From: Bacteroidia bacterium
Lineage (GTDB): Bacteria > Bacteroidota > Bacteroidia > B-17B0 > Aurantibacillaceae
Direction of reading: 5' to 3'
Length of the DNA stretch: 53,502 nt
Assembly: GCA_022842625.1 (NCBI GenBank)
Contig: JALHPG010000003.1
Span: forward strand, 1 to 53,502
In this document: positions 26,352 to 34,002 of the stretch, piece after piece
How positions within the stretch are numbered: position 1 is the first letter of the stretch
Layout: each line of letters opens with the position of its first letter
Program-made: the position numbers and the translations under genes
Notes under the pieces: model-generated
Databases searched by the model: none
Told to the model about the DNA's origin: nothing
The model's input: the letters and a program-made list of their open reading frames with translations, nothing else

Positions 26352-27596
26352 TCATTTTAAATCAAGGATATCAAGCACTTTATTAGTGGTACCGGATTTT
26401 GATTTAAAATATAATTTTAAAGAATTTTCAATTTCTCCAACTGTATTTTTATCAGTTAAAAAATTCCTAAACTCTAGTGTTAATTGACTCACCGAGGAAA
26501 TGTTTTTTGCAGCTTTTAATTCAATAAGTTCTGTTGCTTCGTTATATTTATGATAATCGTTACCATAAAAAATTACCGGTTTAAAATAAACGGCAGGCTC
26601 TAAACAGTTATGAATACCACCGTTTAATCCCCCTCCAATATATGCCACAGATGCATAATTATATATTTTTGAAAGTAACCCAATAGTATCTACAACTAAA
26701 ACCTGGGTGTTACTTTTTATTTTTTGTTCAGAAAACAAACTAAAAGCAAGATCGTTTTTAATAAGCAAATTAGTAAGTTTAATTATATTCTTTTCTTCCA
26801 CATCATGTGGCACAATAATTAACTTTAGATCTTGCATTGCTAATTCTTTAAAAGAATCTACAAGTAATTCGTCATCTCCTGCCCAGGTGCTACCGGCCAC
26901 TATTATCTTAGCATTACCACAAAAATCTTTTATCAAAGGTATTTCAATAAAATTCTCTTTAACTTCAATTACTCTGTCAAATCGTGTATCGCCACAAACT
27001 TCATAAGCTGTTATATTAATTTGCTTTAACAATTCACCCGATGCCTCATCTTGAATAAACAGTTTATTAAAGCTTTTTAAAGATCGCCTAAAAATACCAC
27101 CATACCATTTAAAAAAAGGATGATGTGGTTTAAAAACTGCGGATACCAAATAAGTTGGAATGTTTTGTTTTTTTAACTCGAACAAAAAATTTAACCAAAA
27201 TTCGTACTTGATAAAAAGCGTGGCTTTTGGTTTTACAATATTTATAAAATCGGAGGCATTACTTTTTGTATCTAAGGGCAAATAGCAAATAACATCTGCA
27301 CCACTCCAATCCTTAAAAACCTCGTAACCACTTGGCGAAAAAAAACTTAAAACAATTTTATAACCGGGATGTTTTTTTTTAATTGATTCAATTAATGGCC
27401 TACCTTGCTCAAACTCGCCGTAAGACGAACAGTGCACCCATAAAATAGGTGCTAGATTTAATGCGGAAATTTTTTTAGATAAATTTTCTCTCCAATTTTT
27501 TCTACCGTTTACCCATTGTTTTGCCTTTAGTTTTTTTAAGGAAGCCAGGTTAATTACCAAGCCGTATAAATGAATAACTAAATTATATAAGAACAT
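26352..27596 (-). CDS. waaA: 3-deoxy-D-manno-octulosonic-acid (Kdo) transferase
   Basis: Transfers Kdo from CMP-Kdo to lipid A precursor at the inner face of the inner membrane. It has 414 residues and an N-terminal hydrophobic anchor (FLYNLVIHLYGLVINLA). Conserved features are VHCSSYGEFEQGRPLIE with the catalytic Glu, VLSFFSPSGYEVFKD, YLPLDTKSNASDFI, FIKYEFWLNFL, and the C-terminal CMP-Kdo site GGGLNGGIHNCLEPAVYFKPVIFG-like region (GGGLNGGIHNCLEPAVY). Ten bases downstream of the outer-membrane protein gene at 27607, so likely co-transcribed. Shows that the organism makes a Kdo-containing lipopolysaccharide. Confidence 0.95.
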   Translation of the reverse strand: MFLYNLVIHLYGLVINLASLKKLKAKQWVNGRKNWRENLSKKISALNLAPILWVHCSSYGEFEQGRPLIESIKKKHPGYKIVLSFFSPSGYEVFKDWSGADVICYLPLDTKSNASDFINIVKPKATLFIKYEFWLNFLFELKKQNIPTYLVSAVFKPHHPFFKWYGGIFRRSLKSFNKLFIQDEASGELLKQINITAYEVCGDTRFDRVIEVKENFIEIPLIKDFCGNAKIIVAGSTWAGDDELLVDSFKELAMQDLKLIIVPHDVEEKNIIKLTNLLIKNDLAFSLFSEQKIKSNTQVLVVDTIGLLSKIYNYASVAYIGGGLNGGIHNCLEPAVYFKPVIFYGNDYHKYNEATELIELKAAKNISSVSQLTLEFRNFLTDKNTVGEIENSLKLYFKSKSGTTNKVLDILDLK

Positions 27597-27606
27597 GGTT
27601 TAGTGA

Positions 27607-28341
27607 TTAATTGTAATAAAACTCGTTTGGCGTTTTTTTATACAACGGCAATATCCAACCAAATCTTAAACCATAAAGCATATCCAGTCTTTTTTTTGTA
27701 TCGGGAAGCCCGGTATCATAGTTTAATTTTCGCACACTTTTTGTAAATGCCTGATAGCCTTCAATTCCAAAATAAAAATTTAAAAGTCTGTTATCGCCTA
27801 AATACATATATCCTAAAAACTGAGTAACCGAAAATCCACTGCTTAATCTATCATAGCCATAAACAAGATCGCCTTTAACTGCGGCAATTTTTTGTTGAGC
27901 ATCGTATAGTTTTATTTTAGATTGAAAATATCCGGCGCCTATGTTAAACATAAAACCCGAATTTGGATTAGGTGCCAAAAATTTCAATACGCGTCCTGCC
28001 GTTAAATGAATACCCACCCCACGTTCTGTAACGCGCAAATCTGCAGGAAAGCCTTCATTGTCTGCAATTGATCCGTCTGAATTCTTTAATTGAATTAAAA
28101 CATCTTCTTTTACATTTCTACCAAAAAAATAATTTGATTCTGCACCAAACAACCAATTTCGTTTAGTTTTTATCATAAAAGAACCACCAATATTTAAATT
28201 TGGCCCAAAACGCTGAGATAGATCTCCGGCAGGAATATGTCCGCCAAAATGGATGCTAGCCATTGGAATAAAAATCTTAGTTGAATCAATTTGAGAAAAA
28301 CTGAAAAAAGAAATGGAAAAGAAAACAACTATTAGCTTCAT
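27607..28341 (-). CDS. Predicted outer-membrane beta-barrel protein, function unknown
   Basis: A protein of 244 residues with a signal peptide (1-16, ending FFSFSQ). Alternating hydrophobic and polar strands rich in Gly and aromatics (FGGHIPAGDLSQRFGPNLNIGGSFM, WLFGAESNYFFG, GFMFNIGAGYFQSKI, LNFYFGIEGYQAF, YGLRFGWILPLY) indicate a small barrel of about 8-10 strands. It is upstream of waaA on the same strand. I recognise no named family with certainty; a PorT-like or LPS-related role would be a guess. Confidence 0.7.
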   Translation of the reverse strand: MKLIVVFFSISFFSFSQIDSTKIFIPMASIHFGGHIPAGDLSQRFGPNLNIGGSFMIKTKRNWLFGAESNYFFGRNVKEDVLIQLKNSDGSIADNEGFPADLRVTERGVGIHLTAGRVLKFLAPNPNSGFMFNIGAGYFQSKIKLYDAQQKIAAVKGDLVYGYDRLSSGFSVTQFLGYMYLGDNRLLNFYFGIEGYQAFTKSVRKLNYDTGLPDTKKRLDMLYGLRFGWILPLYKKTPNEFYYN

Positions 28342-28424
28342 ATCGTTTCTAAATTTACTTGATATATTTAACTAAAAAAAACAAAATAGCTATCTATATT
28401 TTCACTTTGGATCCTATTAAATTT

Positions 28425-29177
28425 TCAACTTAAAGAATCGATACGGTTTTTGTAGGTGGTAATTTTGGTGTTTTTAGTGTCACTTTCAACTAACCCGTCC
28501 TTTAACCTTACTATCCTGTGGGCGTGTAAAGCAATATCTTCTTCGTGAGTAACCAAAATGATCGTGTTTCCTTTATTATGTATTTCTTCAAACAAGCCCA
28601 TTATTTCTATAGAAGTTTTACTATCTAAATTACCAGTGGGCTCATCGGCTAAAATTATTGCGGGATTATTTACTAATGCTCTGGCAACGGCCACACGCTG
28701 TCGTTGACCACCGCTTAACTCGTTTGGCTTATGATTCATTCTGTTACCTAAACCTACACTTTCTAAAACTTCTTTGGCGCGTTTATCTCTGTCAATTTTA
28801 CTAAAACCGGCGTATACCAATGGCAAAGCAACATTATCTAAAGTTGTGGCTCTGGGTAATAAATTAAATGTTTGAAAAACAAAACCAATTTCTTTATTTC
28901 TAACCTCTGCTAATTCGTTATCACTCATTTTAGCAACCGATAAATTATTAAGAATATACTCCCCTTCCGAAGGACTATCTAAACATCCCAACATATTCAT
29001 TAATGTTGATTTTCCGCTGCCTGAGGGACCCATTAAAGCAACATACTCATTCTTATAAATGGTTAAGGATACATCTTTTAACGCATGTATCGTTTCTTCA
29101 CCAATTTTATAGGTTTTTCTAATATGATGTATCGAAATAATTTCTTCCACTCCTGCAAAATTAGGGTATTTAAACAC
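28425..29177 (-). CDS. ABC transporter ATP-binding protein, LolD/MacB type
   Basis: An ATPase of 250 residues: Walker [11 protein letters not shown]-loop FQTFNLLP, signature [12 protein letters not shown], Walker [13 protein letters not shown] and H-loop [40 protein letters not shown] is the style of the MacB/LolD family, which powers lipoprotein release or export of peptides and drugs by mechanotransmission. No permease gene is adjacent, so the partner must be elsewhere. The frame opens at GTG 29177; a GTG at 29150 ([10 protein letters not shown]) fits family starts better, and both are possible. Confidence 0.92.
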   Translation of the reverse strand: MFKYPNFAGVEEIISIHHIRKTYKIGEETIHALKDVSLTIYKNEYVALMGPSGSGKSTLMNMLGCLDSPSEGEYILNNLSVAKMSDNELAEVRNKEIGFVFQTFNLLPRATTLDNVALPLVYAGFSKIDRDKRAKEVLESVGLGNRMNHKPNELSGGQRQRVAVARALVNNPAIILADEPTGNLDSKTSIEIMGLFEEIHNKGNTIILVTHEEDIALHAHRIVRLKDGLVESDTKNTKITTYKNRIDSLS

Positions 29178-29274
29178 GATTAAAAAACCATTGGTACTAT
29201 TTTAATACGACTAAAATATTTCGTGGTAAAGACGAATGCCCAATACTTAACATTTTCTACTCATTACTAATGAT

Positions 29275-29282
29275 TAAATTTG
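29275..29282 (+). promoter_or_regulatory. TAnnTTTG core 3 bases before the pseudouridine synthase ATG (leaderless type)
   Basis: TAAATTTG, AAC, then ATG at 29286. The same TTTGAACATG junction recurs at 31260-31269. No clear -33 TTG is visible in the 102-bp divergent gap. Confidence 0.5.
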
Positions 29283-29285
29283 AAC

Positions 29286-29954
29286 ATGGGTTTTTACAGG
29301 CGCATAAAATATTTTTTAGTTCATACCTTAAAACTAAGCAACAAAAAAGCTCAGGAGCTAATTGATGCAGGAGAAGTTAAAATAAACGGAATAATAATTA
29401 CCGAAAACTGCACTATTACAGAGGATGCTGAGATAAGAGTAAACGACAAAATAGCGCGGGCAAAAAAAGAATTTGTTTACATGTTGTTTTATAAACCAGC
29501 CGGGTTTGAAAGCACCTTAAACACAAGGATAGAAAAAAATCTCTCTCCGTTTTTTAAAGATTACCCTGATCTGGCAATTGCTGGAAGATTGGATAAACAA
29601 TCAGAAGGATTATTATTATTAAGCAATGATGGCAAATGGATAGAAAATTTATGCAATCCGAAATATGATAAGGAAAAAGAATACATCGTTACCGTAGATA
29701 AAAATATTACAGATTCATTTATTGAAAAGTTTGTTAACGGTGTTGAAATAGATGGATTTGTTACTAAAAAATGTATTTGCGAAAAAATTGACCAAACCAC
29801 TTTGCGAATTATATTAACCGAAGGAAAAAATCGCCAGATCCGTAAAATGTGTATAGTACTGGGATTTAATGTATTAACCCTAAAAAGAATCCGTATTTCA
29901 ACTTTTTTTCTTTCAAACTTAGAAGAAGGTAATTTTATGTTTACAAAAATTTAA
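29286..29954 (+). CDS. S4-domain pseudouridine synthase (RsuA/RluB/RluF family)
   Basis: Modifies a uridine in rRNA. It has 222 residues. The N-terminal S4 RNA-binding domain is FLVHTLKLSNKKAQELIDAGEVKING; the catalytic domain has AGRLDKQSEGLLLLSNDG with the nucleophilic Asp, and EGKNRQIRKMC near the C-terminus. Start: ATG at 29286, two codons after a TTG that lies inside the promoter core. Target subunit (16S or 23S) not decided by sequence. Divergent from the ABC ATPase gene. Confidence 0.9.
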   Translation: MGFYRRIKYFLVHTLKLSNKKAQELIDAGEVKINGIIITENCTITEDAEIRVNDKIARAKKEFVYMLFYKPAGFESTLNTRIEKNLSPFFKDYPDLAIAGRLDKQSEGLLLLSNDGKWIENLCNPKYDKEKEYIVTVDKNITDSFIEKFVNGVEIDGFVTKKCICEKIDQTTLRIILTEGKNRQIRKMCIVLGFNVLTLKRIRISTFFLSNLEEGNFMFTKI

Positions 29955-29961
29955 CAAATAG

Positions 29962-29988
29962 ATGTTGTAACATTAAATGTTATAACAT
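29962..29988. promoter_or_regulatory. Tandem palindromic operator in the yceI promoter (proposed MarR site)
   Basis: Two 12-bp palindromes lie in a row: ATGTTGTAACAT (29962-29973, one mismatched pair) and ATGTTATAACAT (29977-29988, perfect), with centres 15 bases apart. Taken together they also form a 13-bp-arm inverted repeat around base 29975. The first covers the -33 TTG and the second touches the TA of the -7 element, so a bound dimer would block RNA polymerase. A MarR-family gene is the next gene downstream of yceI, which makes it the natural candidate regulator. The link is inferred. Confidence 0.65.
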
Positions 29989-29995
29989 ATATTTG
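29965..29995 (+). promoter_or_regulatory. yceI promoter
   Basis: TTG at 29965-29967, 20 bases, then TATATTTG at 29988-29995. This is a full match to the Bacteroidota TTG / 17-23 / TAnnTTTG pattern and the best promoter in the window. It leaves a short A-rich leader before the ATG at 30022. Confidence 0.75.
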
Positions 29996-30021
29996 TACTC
30001 ATAAAACTAAAACTAAAAAAA

Positions 30022-30621
30022 ATGAAAAAATTATTTACAACTGCAGCTGCTTCTTTATTAGTAATGAGTGCTGCTAATGCTCAAACAAACTGGAAAGTTG
30101 ATGCTTCACACTCAAAACTTGGTTTTTCTGTTACCCACATGATGGTAAGTGAGACTGAAGGCAAGTTTAAAATTTATGAAGGCACAGTATCTTCAAAATC
30201 TGATATGGATTTTACAGATGCAAACATTAACTTTTCTGCAGATGTTAATTCTATCAATACAGAAGACGAAAAACGTGACGGTCACTTAAAAAGTCCGGAT
30301 TTTTTCGATGCTGCACAATTTCCAAAAATGACCTTCAAAAGCACAAGTATGAAAGCAAATCCAAAAGCCGGAAAAACTGCTTATACTTTAACCGGAGATC
30401 TTACAATGCATGGTGTTACTAAAAAAGTAACATTTACAGCAATTGGCGCTTCAAAAGTGGTTAAAGATCCATACGGAAACTTAAAAAATGGTTTTAAAGT
30501 AATTGGTACTGTTAACCGTAAAGATTTTGGTTTAACATGGAATGCTGCTTTAGAAGCTGGTGGTGTTGCTGTTAGTGAAGAAGTAAAAATTGACCTAAAC
30601 ATTGAATTAAATAAAGCATAA
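30022..30621 (+). CDS. YceI family periplasmic protein
   Basis: A protein of 199 residues with a clean signal peptide (MKKLFTTAAASLLVMSAANA, cleaved before QTNWKVD). The mature part is a lipocalin-like YceI barrel: WKVDASHSKLGFSVTHMMVSETEG, then SINTEDEKRDGHLKSPDFFDAAQFPKMTFKS, and LTMHGVTKKVTF. Family members bind polyprenoid or other amphipathic molecules in the periplasm and are often stress- or acid-induced. It has its own strong promoter with a double palindrome and is followed by a terminator and then a marR gene. This suggests it is the main target of that regulator. Confidence 0.95.
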   Translation: MKKLFTTAAASLLVMSAANAQTNWKVDASHSKLGFSVTHMMVSETEGKFKIYEGTVSSKSDMDFTDANINFSADVNSINTEDEKRDGHLKSPDFFDAAQFPKMTFKSTSMKANPKAGKTAYTLTGDLTMHGVTKKVTFTAIGASKVVKDPYGNLKNGFKVIGTVNRKDFGLTWNAALEAGGVAVSEEVKIDLNIELNKA

Positions 30622-30635
30622 TCCTTAAATTTAAG

Positions 30636-30666
30636 CCTCCGATCAAAACGATCGGAGGTTTTTTTT
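30636..30666 (+). terminator. Perfect intrinsic terminator abutting the marR start codon
   Basis: CCTCCGATC (30636-30644), AAAAC loop, GATCGGAGG (30650-30658), then eight T (30659-30666), then ATG at 30667. The 9-bp GC-rich stem and T8 make a textbook terminator for yceI. The right arm contains GGAGG (30654-30658), 8 bases before the marR ATG, which is an ideal Shine-Dalgarno sequence that is hidden when the hairpin forms. Confidence 0.9.
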
Positions 30667-31119
30667 ATGTTATTAGAAGACGAAATACAGCAAAAATCAT
30701 TCAAATCGCCTCAACAAAAATTGGCGGTTAATTTATTATACACAACCAATTGGTTAAACAATCACTACGAAAAGTTCTTTAAAAATGCTGATCTTACAGT
30801 ACAACAATACAATGTTTTGCGCATTTTACGAGGTCAACTGCCAAATCCCTGCAGTTTAAAATGTATAAAGGAGCGCATGCTCGACAGAATGAGCGATACT
30901 TCAAGAATATTAGACAAGCTCGTAAATAAGGGTTATGCCATTAGAAATGAGTGCCCAAACGACAGACGAAGTGTTAACATCCTTATTTCTGACAAAGGTT
31001 TAGATCTTTTAAAAGAACTTGATTTTATTGATGAAGCCACTATAGATATTTTTAAAAATCTACCCACCTCACAAATTGAAATTTTAAACAATTTACTGGA
31101 TGATCTCCGAGGAAAATAA
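30667..31119 (+). CDS. MarR family transcriptional regulator
   Basis: A winged-helix repressor of 150 residues. The DNA-binding region is LTVQQYNVLRILRGQ, then CSLKCIKERMLDRMSDTSRILDKLVNKGYAIRNECPNDRRSVNILISDKG, with the DxRxxxxxxT/S wing (DRRSVNILIS). MarR proteins are dimers that release palindromic operators when a small ligand binds. The ATG lies directly against the T-run of the yceI terminator, and no separate promoter fits in the 45-bp gap. Expression therefore depends on read-through from yceI. This couples the regulator to its likely target. Start choice is supported by family alignment at MLLEDEIQQKSFKS. Confidence 0.92.
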   Translation: MLLEDEIQQKSFKSPQQKLAVNLLYTTNWLNNHYEKFFKNADLTVQQYNVLRILRGQLPNPCSLKCIKERMLDRMSDTSRILDKLVNKGYAIRNECPNDRRSVNILISDKGLDLLKELDFIDEATIDIFKNLPTSQIEILNNLLDDLRGK

Positions 31120-31255
31120 TTCTCAGACACACTCTAAAAATATAAAATCACGTTATTTTTATTCCTGATTTTTCTCACTGAGTAAATAACAAGTATTTAA
31201 CCGTCAACCGTCAATTCTATTTATTTAAAAAACAAAGCATTTTCAATAAATTGGC

Positions 31256-31263
31256 TATTTTTG
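31256..31263 (+). promoter_or_regulatory. TAnnTTTG core 3 bases before the ATG of the T9SS type B gene (leaderless type)
   Basis: TATTTTTG, AAC, ATG at 31267. Same junction as at 29275-29288. Confidence 0.5.
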
Positions 31264-31266
31264 AAC

Positions 31267-33966
31267 ATGTTGAAACAATTCATTTTCTCAATTTTATTTT
31301 TTGTATCTATTGGTACTTATTTTAGTCAATCAAATGCTAATTGTAACAACCCTCAACCTTTTTGTACCGGTCAAACCATGCAGTTTCCTGCTGGTGTAAA
31401 TGCAGGTAACGCGCAAGTCGGACCAAATTATGGATGCTTAGGCTCTCAGCCAAATCCTGCCTGGTTTTATTTTCAGATGGCAACAAATGGACCAATGTCT
31501 ATTTCAATGTCTGCCGGGCAAGACATCGATTTTATTTGCTGGGGCCCATTTCCTACTTTAGCCGGAAATTGCGGTAATTTAACTGCCGGAAATACTGTAG
31601 ACTGTAGTTTTTCCGGATCAGCAACCGAAACATGTGTTATTGCGAATGCAGTAGCCGGTCAGTTTTACCTTTTACTGATCACCAACTTTTCAAATTCAAA
31701 TCAGCAAATTACTTTTAATCAATCTAATTCAAACACTCCGGGCGCAGGTCAAACTAACTGCGGTGTTTTATGCAGTATGACCGTTACCGGAACCAGTTCT
31801 TTATGCGCCGGGCAAACAGGCACCTTAAGTGTTACAACCGGAACTTCCATACAAAGTGTGTTATGGAGCGGACCGGGAGGGTTTAGTGCCAATACTGCAA
31901 ATACAAGTATTACTAATATGACCGCAAGCGGAACCTATACTTGCCTTGGAACTACTACCGGCACTAATCCTGCAACTAATACATGTGCTGTTACAAAAAG
32001 CATTACTGTGGTTCAAAATCCAACTTTAACGCTTACTAATAATGGTCCGGTTTGCGCCGGGGCAACAGCTAGTTTAACCGGCACCGGGGCTACATCCTAC
32101 ACTTGGGGCGGCCCGGGGGGCTTTGTTTCAAATATCGCAGCGCCTGTTATTCCAAATGCACAACCTGTTAACGCCGGAGTATACTCTTTATTAGGTTCAA
32201 CTGCGGGCTGCACCGCAACAGCAAATACAACCCTGGTGGTAAATGCAAATCCTACGGTCACTGCGGCAAATTCGGGAAGTTATTGTGTTGGTCAAAGTTT
32301 TAATTTATCTTCGAGTGGCGCCACAAGCTATACCTGGTCAGGGCCAGGCGGTTTTTCATCCAACCTTCAAAATCCAAATTTTAGCAATATAGCAGTTAAC
32401 TTAAGCGGAACATATACGGTTATCGGTGCATCAAACAACTGTACATCTACTGCAAATACAGCGGTTGTAGTAAATCCTCTACCAACTATTGTGGCTTTAA
32501 CTTCGGGCAATGTTTGCGAAAATTTTAGTTTAACCTTAAGCGCTGTTGGTGGCACATCCTACGTTTGGGCTGGACCTTCAGGGTTTAGTTCTTTACAACA
32601 AAACCCTTTTATTCCAACAGCTATTATGGGTAACAACGGAACATATACCGTTACCGGTACCGATCTAAACGGATGTATCAACACGGCTACTGTTGCCCAA
32701 GTTGTTTATGCAAAACCCGTAATTACGGTTGCAGGCTCAAATGCTTGCTTAAATGAACAATTACAGCCAACTTCCAGCGGTGGCGCAACTTACAATTGGG
32801 TTGGACCGGGCGGTTATACATCCAACCAACAAAATCCTATCATAAACAATGTTACCTTTAATAATACAGGAGTTTACACCGTTACAGTAACCTCTATTGC
32901 AGGATGTACGTCAACCGGCTCTGTATTTTGCAATGTGTTTACAAAACCTACCATAAATTTTACTGGCAATACAGAGGCTTGTAAAGGTGAGGTATTTTCT
33001 TTTTTAGGGAATGGCGGTTTAACTTATAAATGGTTGGCCACTTTTGGTATTGTAACAACCAATACACTTTTAACTGTTTCTAGTATTTCGCCTGGTCTAC
33101 AAACAACATACACTTTGGTAGGTTCGGATGGTAACGGTTGCACTAATACGGTTGTGGTTACCCCTATTGTTTTAGGTTTGCCTTATGGCATTGTTTCTCC
33201 TGCAAAAGAAGGCGGCTGCGTGCCATTTTGTACTAACTTTAATTTCCAAAAAGGATCGCCAATAATTACTAATGTGAATTGGAGTTTTAGTAATGGCAAC
33301 ACATTTAAAGACTCAGCAAATGTTACTCAATGTTTTACCTCGGCAGGCATACACACTGTTAATATTGCTCTAGTTGACTCAAAAGGTTGCAAAGGATCAA
33401 CTTCAGCAACAGTAGAAGGCTATCCAATTCCAAAAGCAGATTTTTCTTATAGCCCCGATGCGCCAAATGAAAATGATAATATTATAACGTTTACCGACGA
33501 AACTAAAAATGCGTCAATTACCGATTGGTATTGGGATTTTTATAGTAATGGAAAAGATACTTCAATAAAAAGCAATCCTACTTATACCTTTCCTGAAATT
33601 GGAAATTACTTTGTTTATCTAAAAGTAACCAGTAATCATGGCTGCGTGGATAGTATCGCTAAAAAAATAACCGTAGTTGAAGATGTAACGTTTTTTATTC
33701 CCAATTCATTTACGCCAAATGGCGACGGCAATAATGAAGTGTTCTTGCCAAAAGGAGTTGGCGTAAAAAAATTCAGAATGGATATTTTTGACCGTTGGGG
33801 ACAGTTGGTTTATACATCAACAGACCTATATCAAGGCTGGGATGGCAAATCAAAAAAAGGTGGCGATATTTTACCGCAAGATGTGTACGTTTATAAAATT
33901 TCGGTTACAAATAATAACAGTTCGAAACCAAAATCGTATACAGGGCACGTTACTTTAATGAAATAA
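31267..33966 (+). CDS. Large Ig/PKD-repeat surface protein with T9SS type B (gliding-motility-associated) C-terminal domain
   Basis: A protein of 899 residues. The signal peptide covers about residues 1-20 (ending GTYFSQS). An N-terminal domain follows with NCNNPQPFCTGQTMQFPAGVNAG and AWFYFQMATNGPMSISMSAG, typical of large Bacteroidota adhesins. Then come about six Ig-like modules of 70-80 residues, each with a variable (V/L)CxGxxxxL...GATSYTWSGPGGFSSNxQNP...G.YTVxGxxxxGC pattern. A PKD domain (FSYSPDAPNENDNIITFTDET...YWDF) precedes the type B sorting domain, which starts FFIPNSFTPNGDGNNEVF and ends YTGHVTLMK. It is predicted to be anchored on the cell surface through the T9SS. The start at 31267 is preferred over a TTG at 31261, which lies in the promoter core. 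Confidence 0.93.
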   Translation: MLKQFIFSILFFVSIGTYFSQSNANCNNPQPFCTGQTMQFPAGVNAGNAQVGPNYGCLGSQPNPAWFYFQMATNGPMSISMSAGQDIDFICWGPFPTLAGNCGNLTAGNTVDCSFSGSATETCVIANAVAGQFYLLLITNFSNSNQQITFNQSNSNTPGAGQTNCGVLCSMTVTGTSSLCAGQTGTLSVTTGTSIQSVLWSGPGGFSANTANTSITNMTASGTYTCLGTTTGTNPATNTCAVTKSITVVQNPTLTLTNNGPVCAGATASLTGTGATSYTWGGPGGFVSNIAAPVIPNAQPVNAGVYSLLGSTAGCTATANTTLVVNANPTVTAANSGSYCVGQSFNLSSSGATSYTWSGPGGFSSNLQNPNFSNIAVNLSGTYTVIGASNNCTSTANTAVVVNPLPTIVALTSGNVCENFSLTLSAVGGTSYVWAGPSGFSSLQQNPFIPTAIMGNNGTYTVTGTDLNGCINTATVAQVVYAKPVITVAGSNACLNEQLQPTSSGGATYNWVGPGGYTSNQQNPIINNVTFNNTGVYTVTVTSIAGCTSTGSVFCNVFTKPTINFTGNTEACKGEVFSFLGNGGLTYKWLATFGIVTTNTLLTVSSISPGLQTTYTLVGSDGNGCTNTVVVTPIVLGLPYGIVSPAKEGGCVPFCTNFNFQKGSPIITNVNWSFSNGNTFKDSANVTQCFTSAGIHTVNIALVDSKGCKGSTSATVEGYPIPKADFSYSPDAPNENDNIITFTDETKNASITDWYWDFYSNGKDTSIKSNPTYTFPEIGNYFVYLKVTSNHGCVDSIAKKITVVEDVTFFIPNSFTPNGDGNNEVFLPKGVGVKKFRMDIFDRWGQLVYTSTDLYQGWDGKSKKGGDILPQDVYVYKISVTNNNSSKPKSYTGHVTLMK

Positions 33967-33988
33967 CAGAATAGTTTTAAATATTTGT

Positions 33989-33996
33989 TATTTTTG
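33989..33996 (+). promoter_or_regulatory. TAnnTTTG core 6 bases before the GT-C gene start
   Basis: TATTTTTG, GGGTCT, ATG at 34003. Predicts a transcript with almost no leader, and starts the glycan cluster 22 bases after the T9SS gene stop. Confidence 0.45.
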
Positions 33997-34002
33997 GGGT
34001 CT

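Noticed and set aside
29280..29285. TTG start for the S4 pseudouridine synthase
   Set aside because: The TTG lies inside the TAAATTTG promoter core, and ATG follows two codons later; the same reasoning applies to TTG at 31261.
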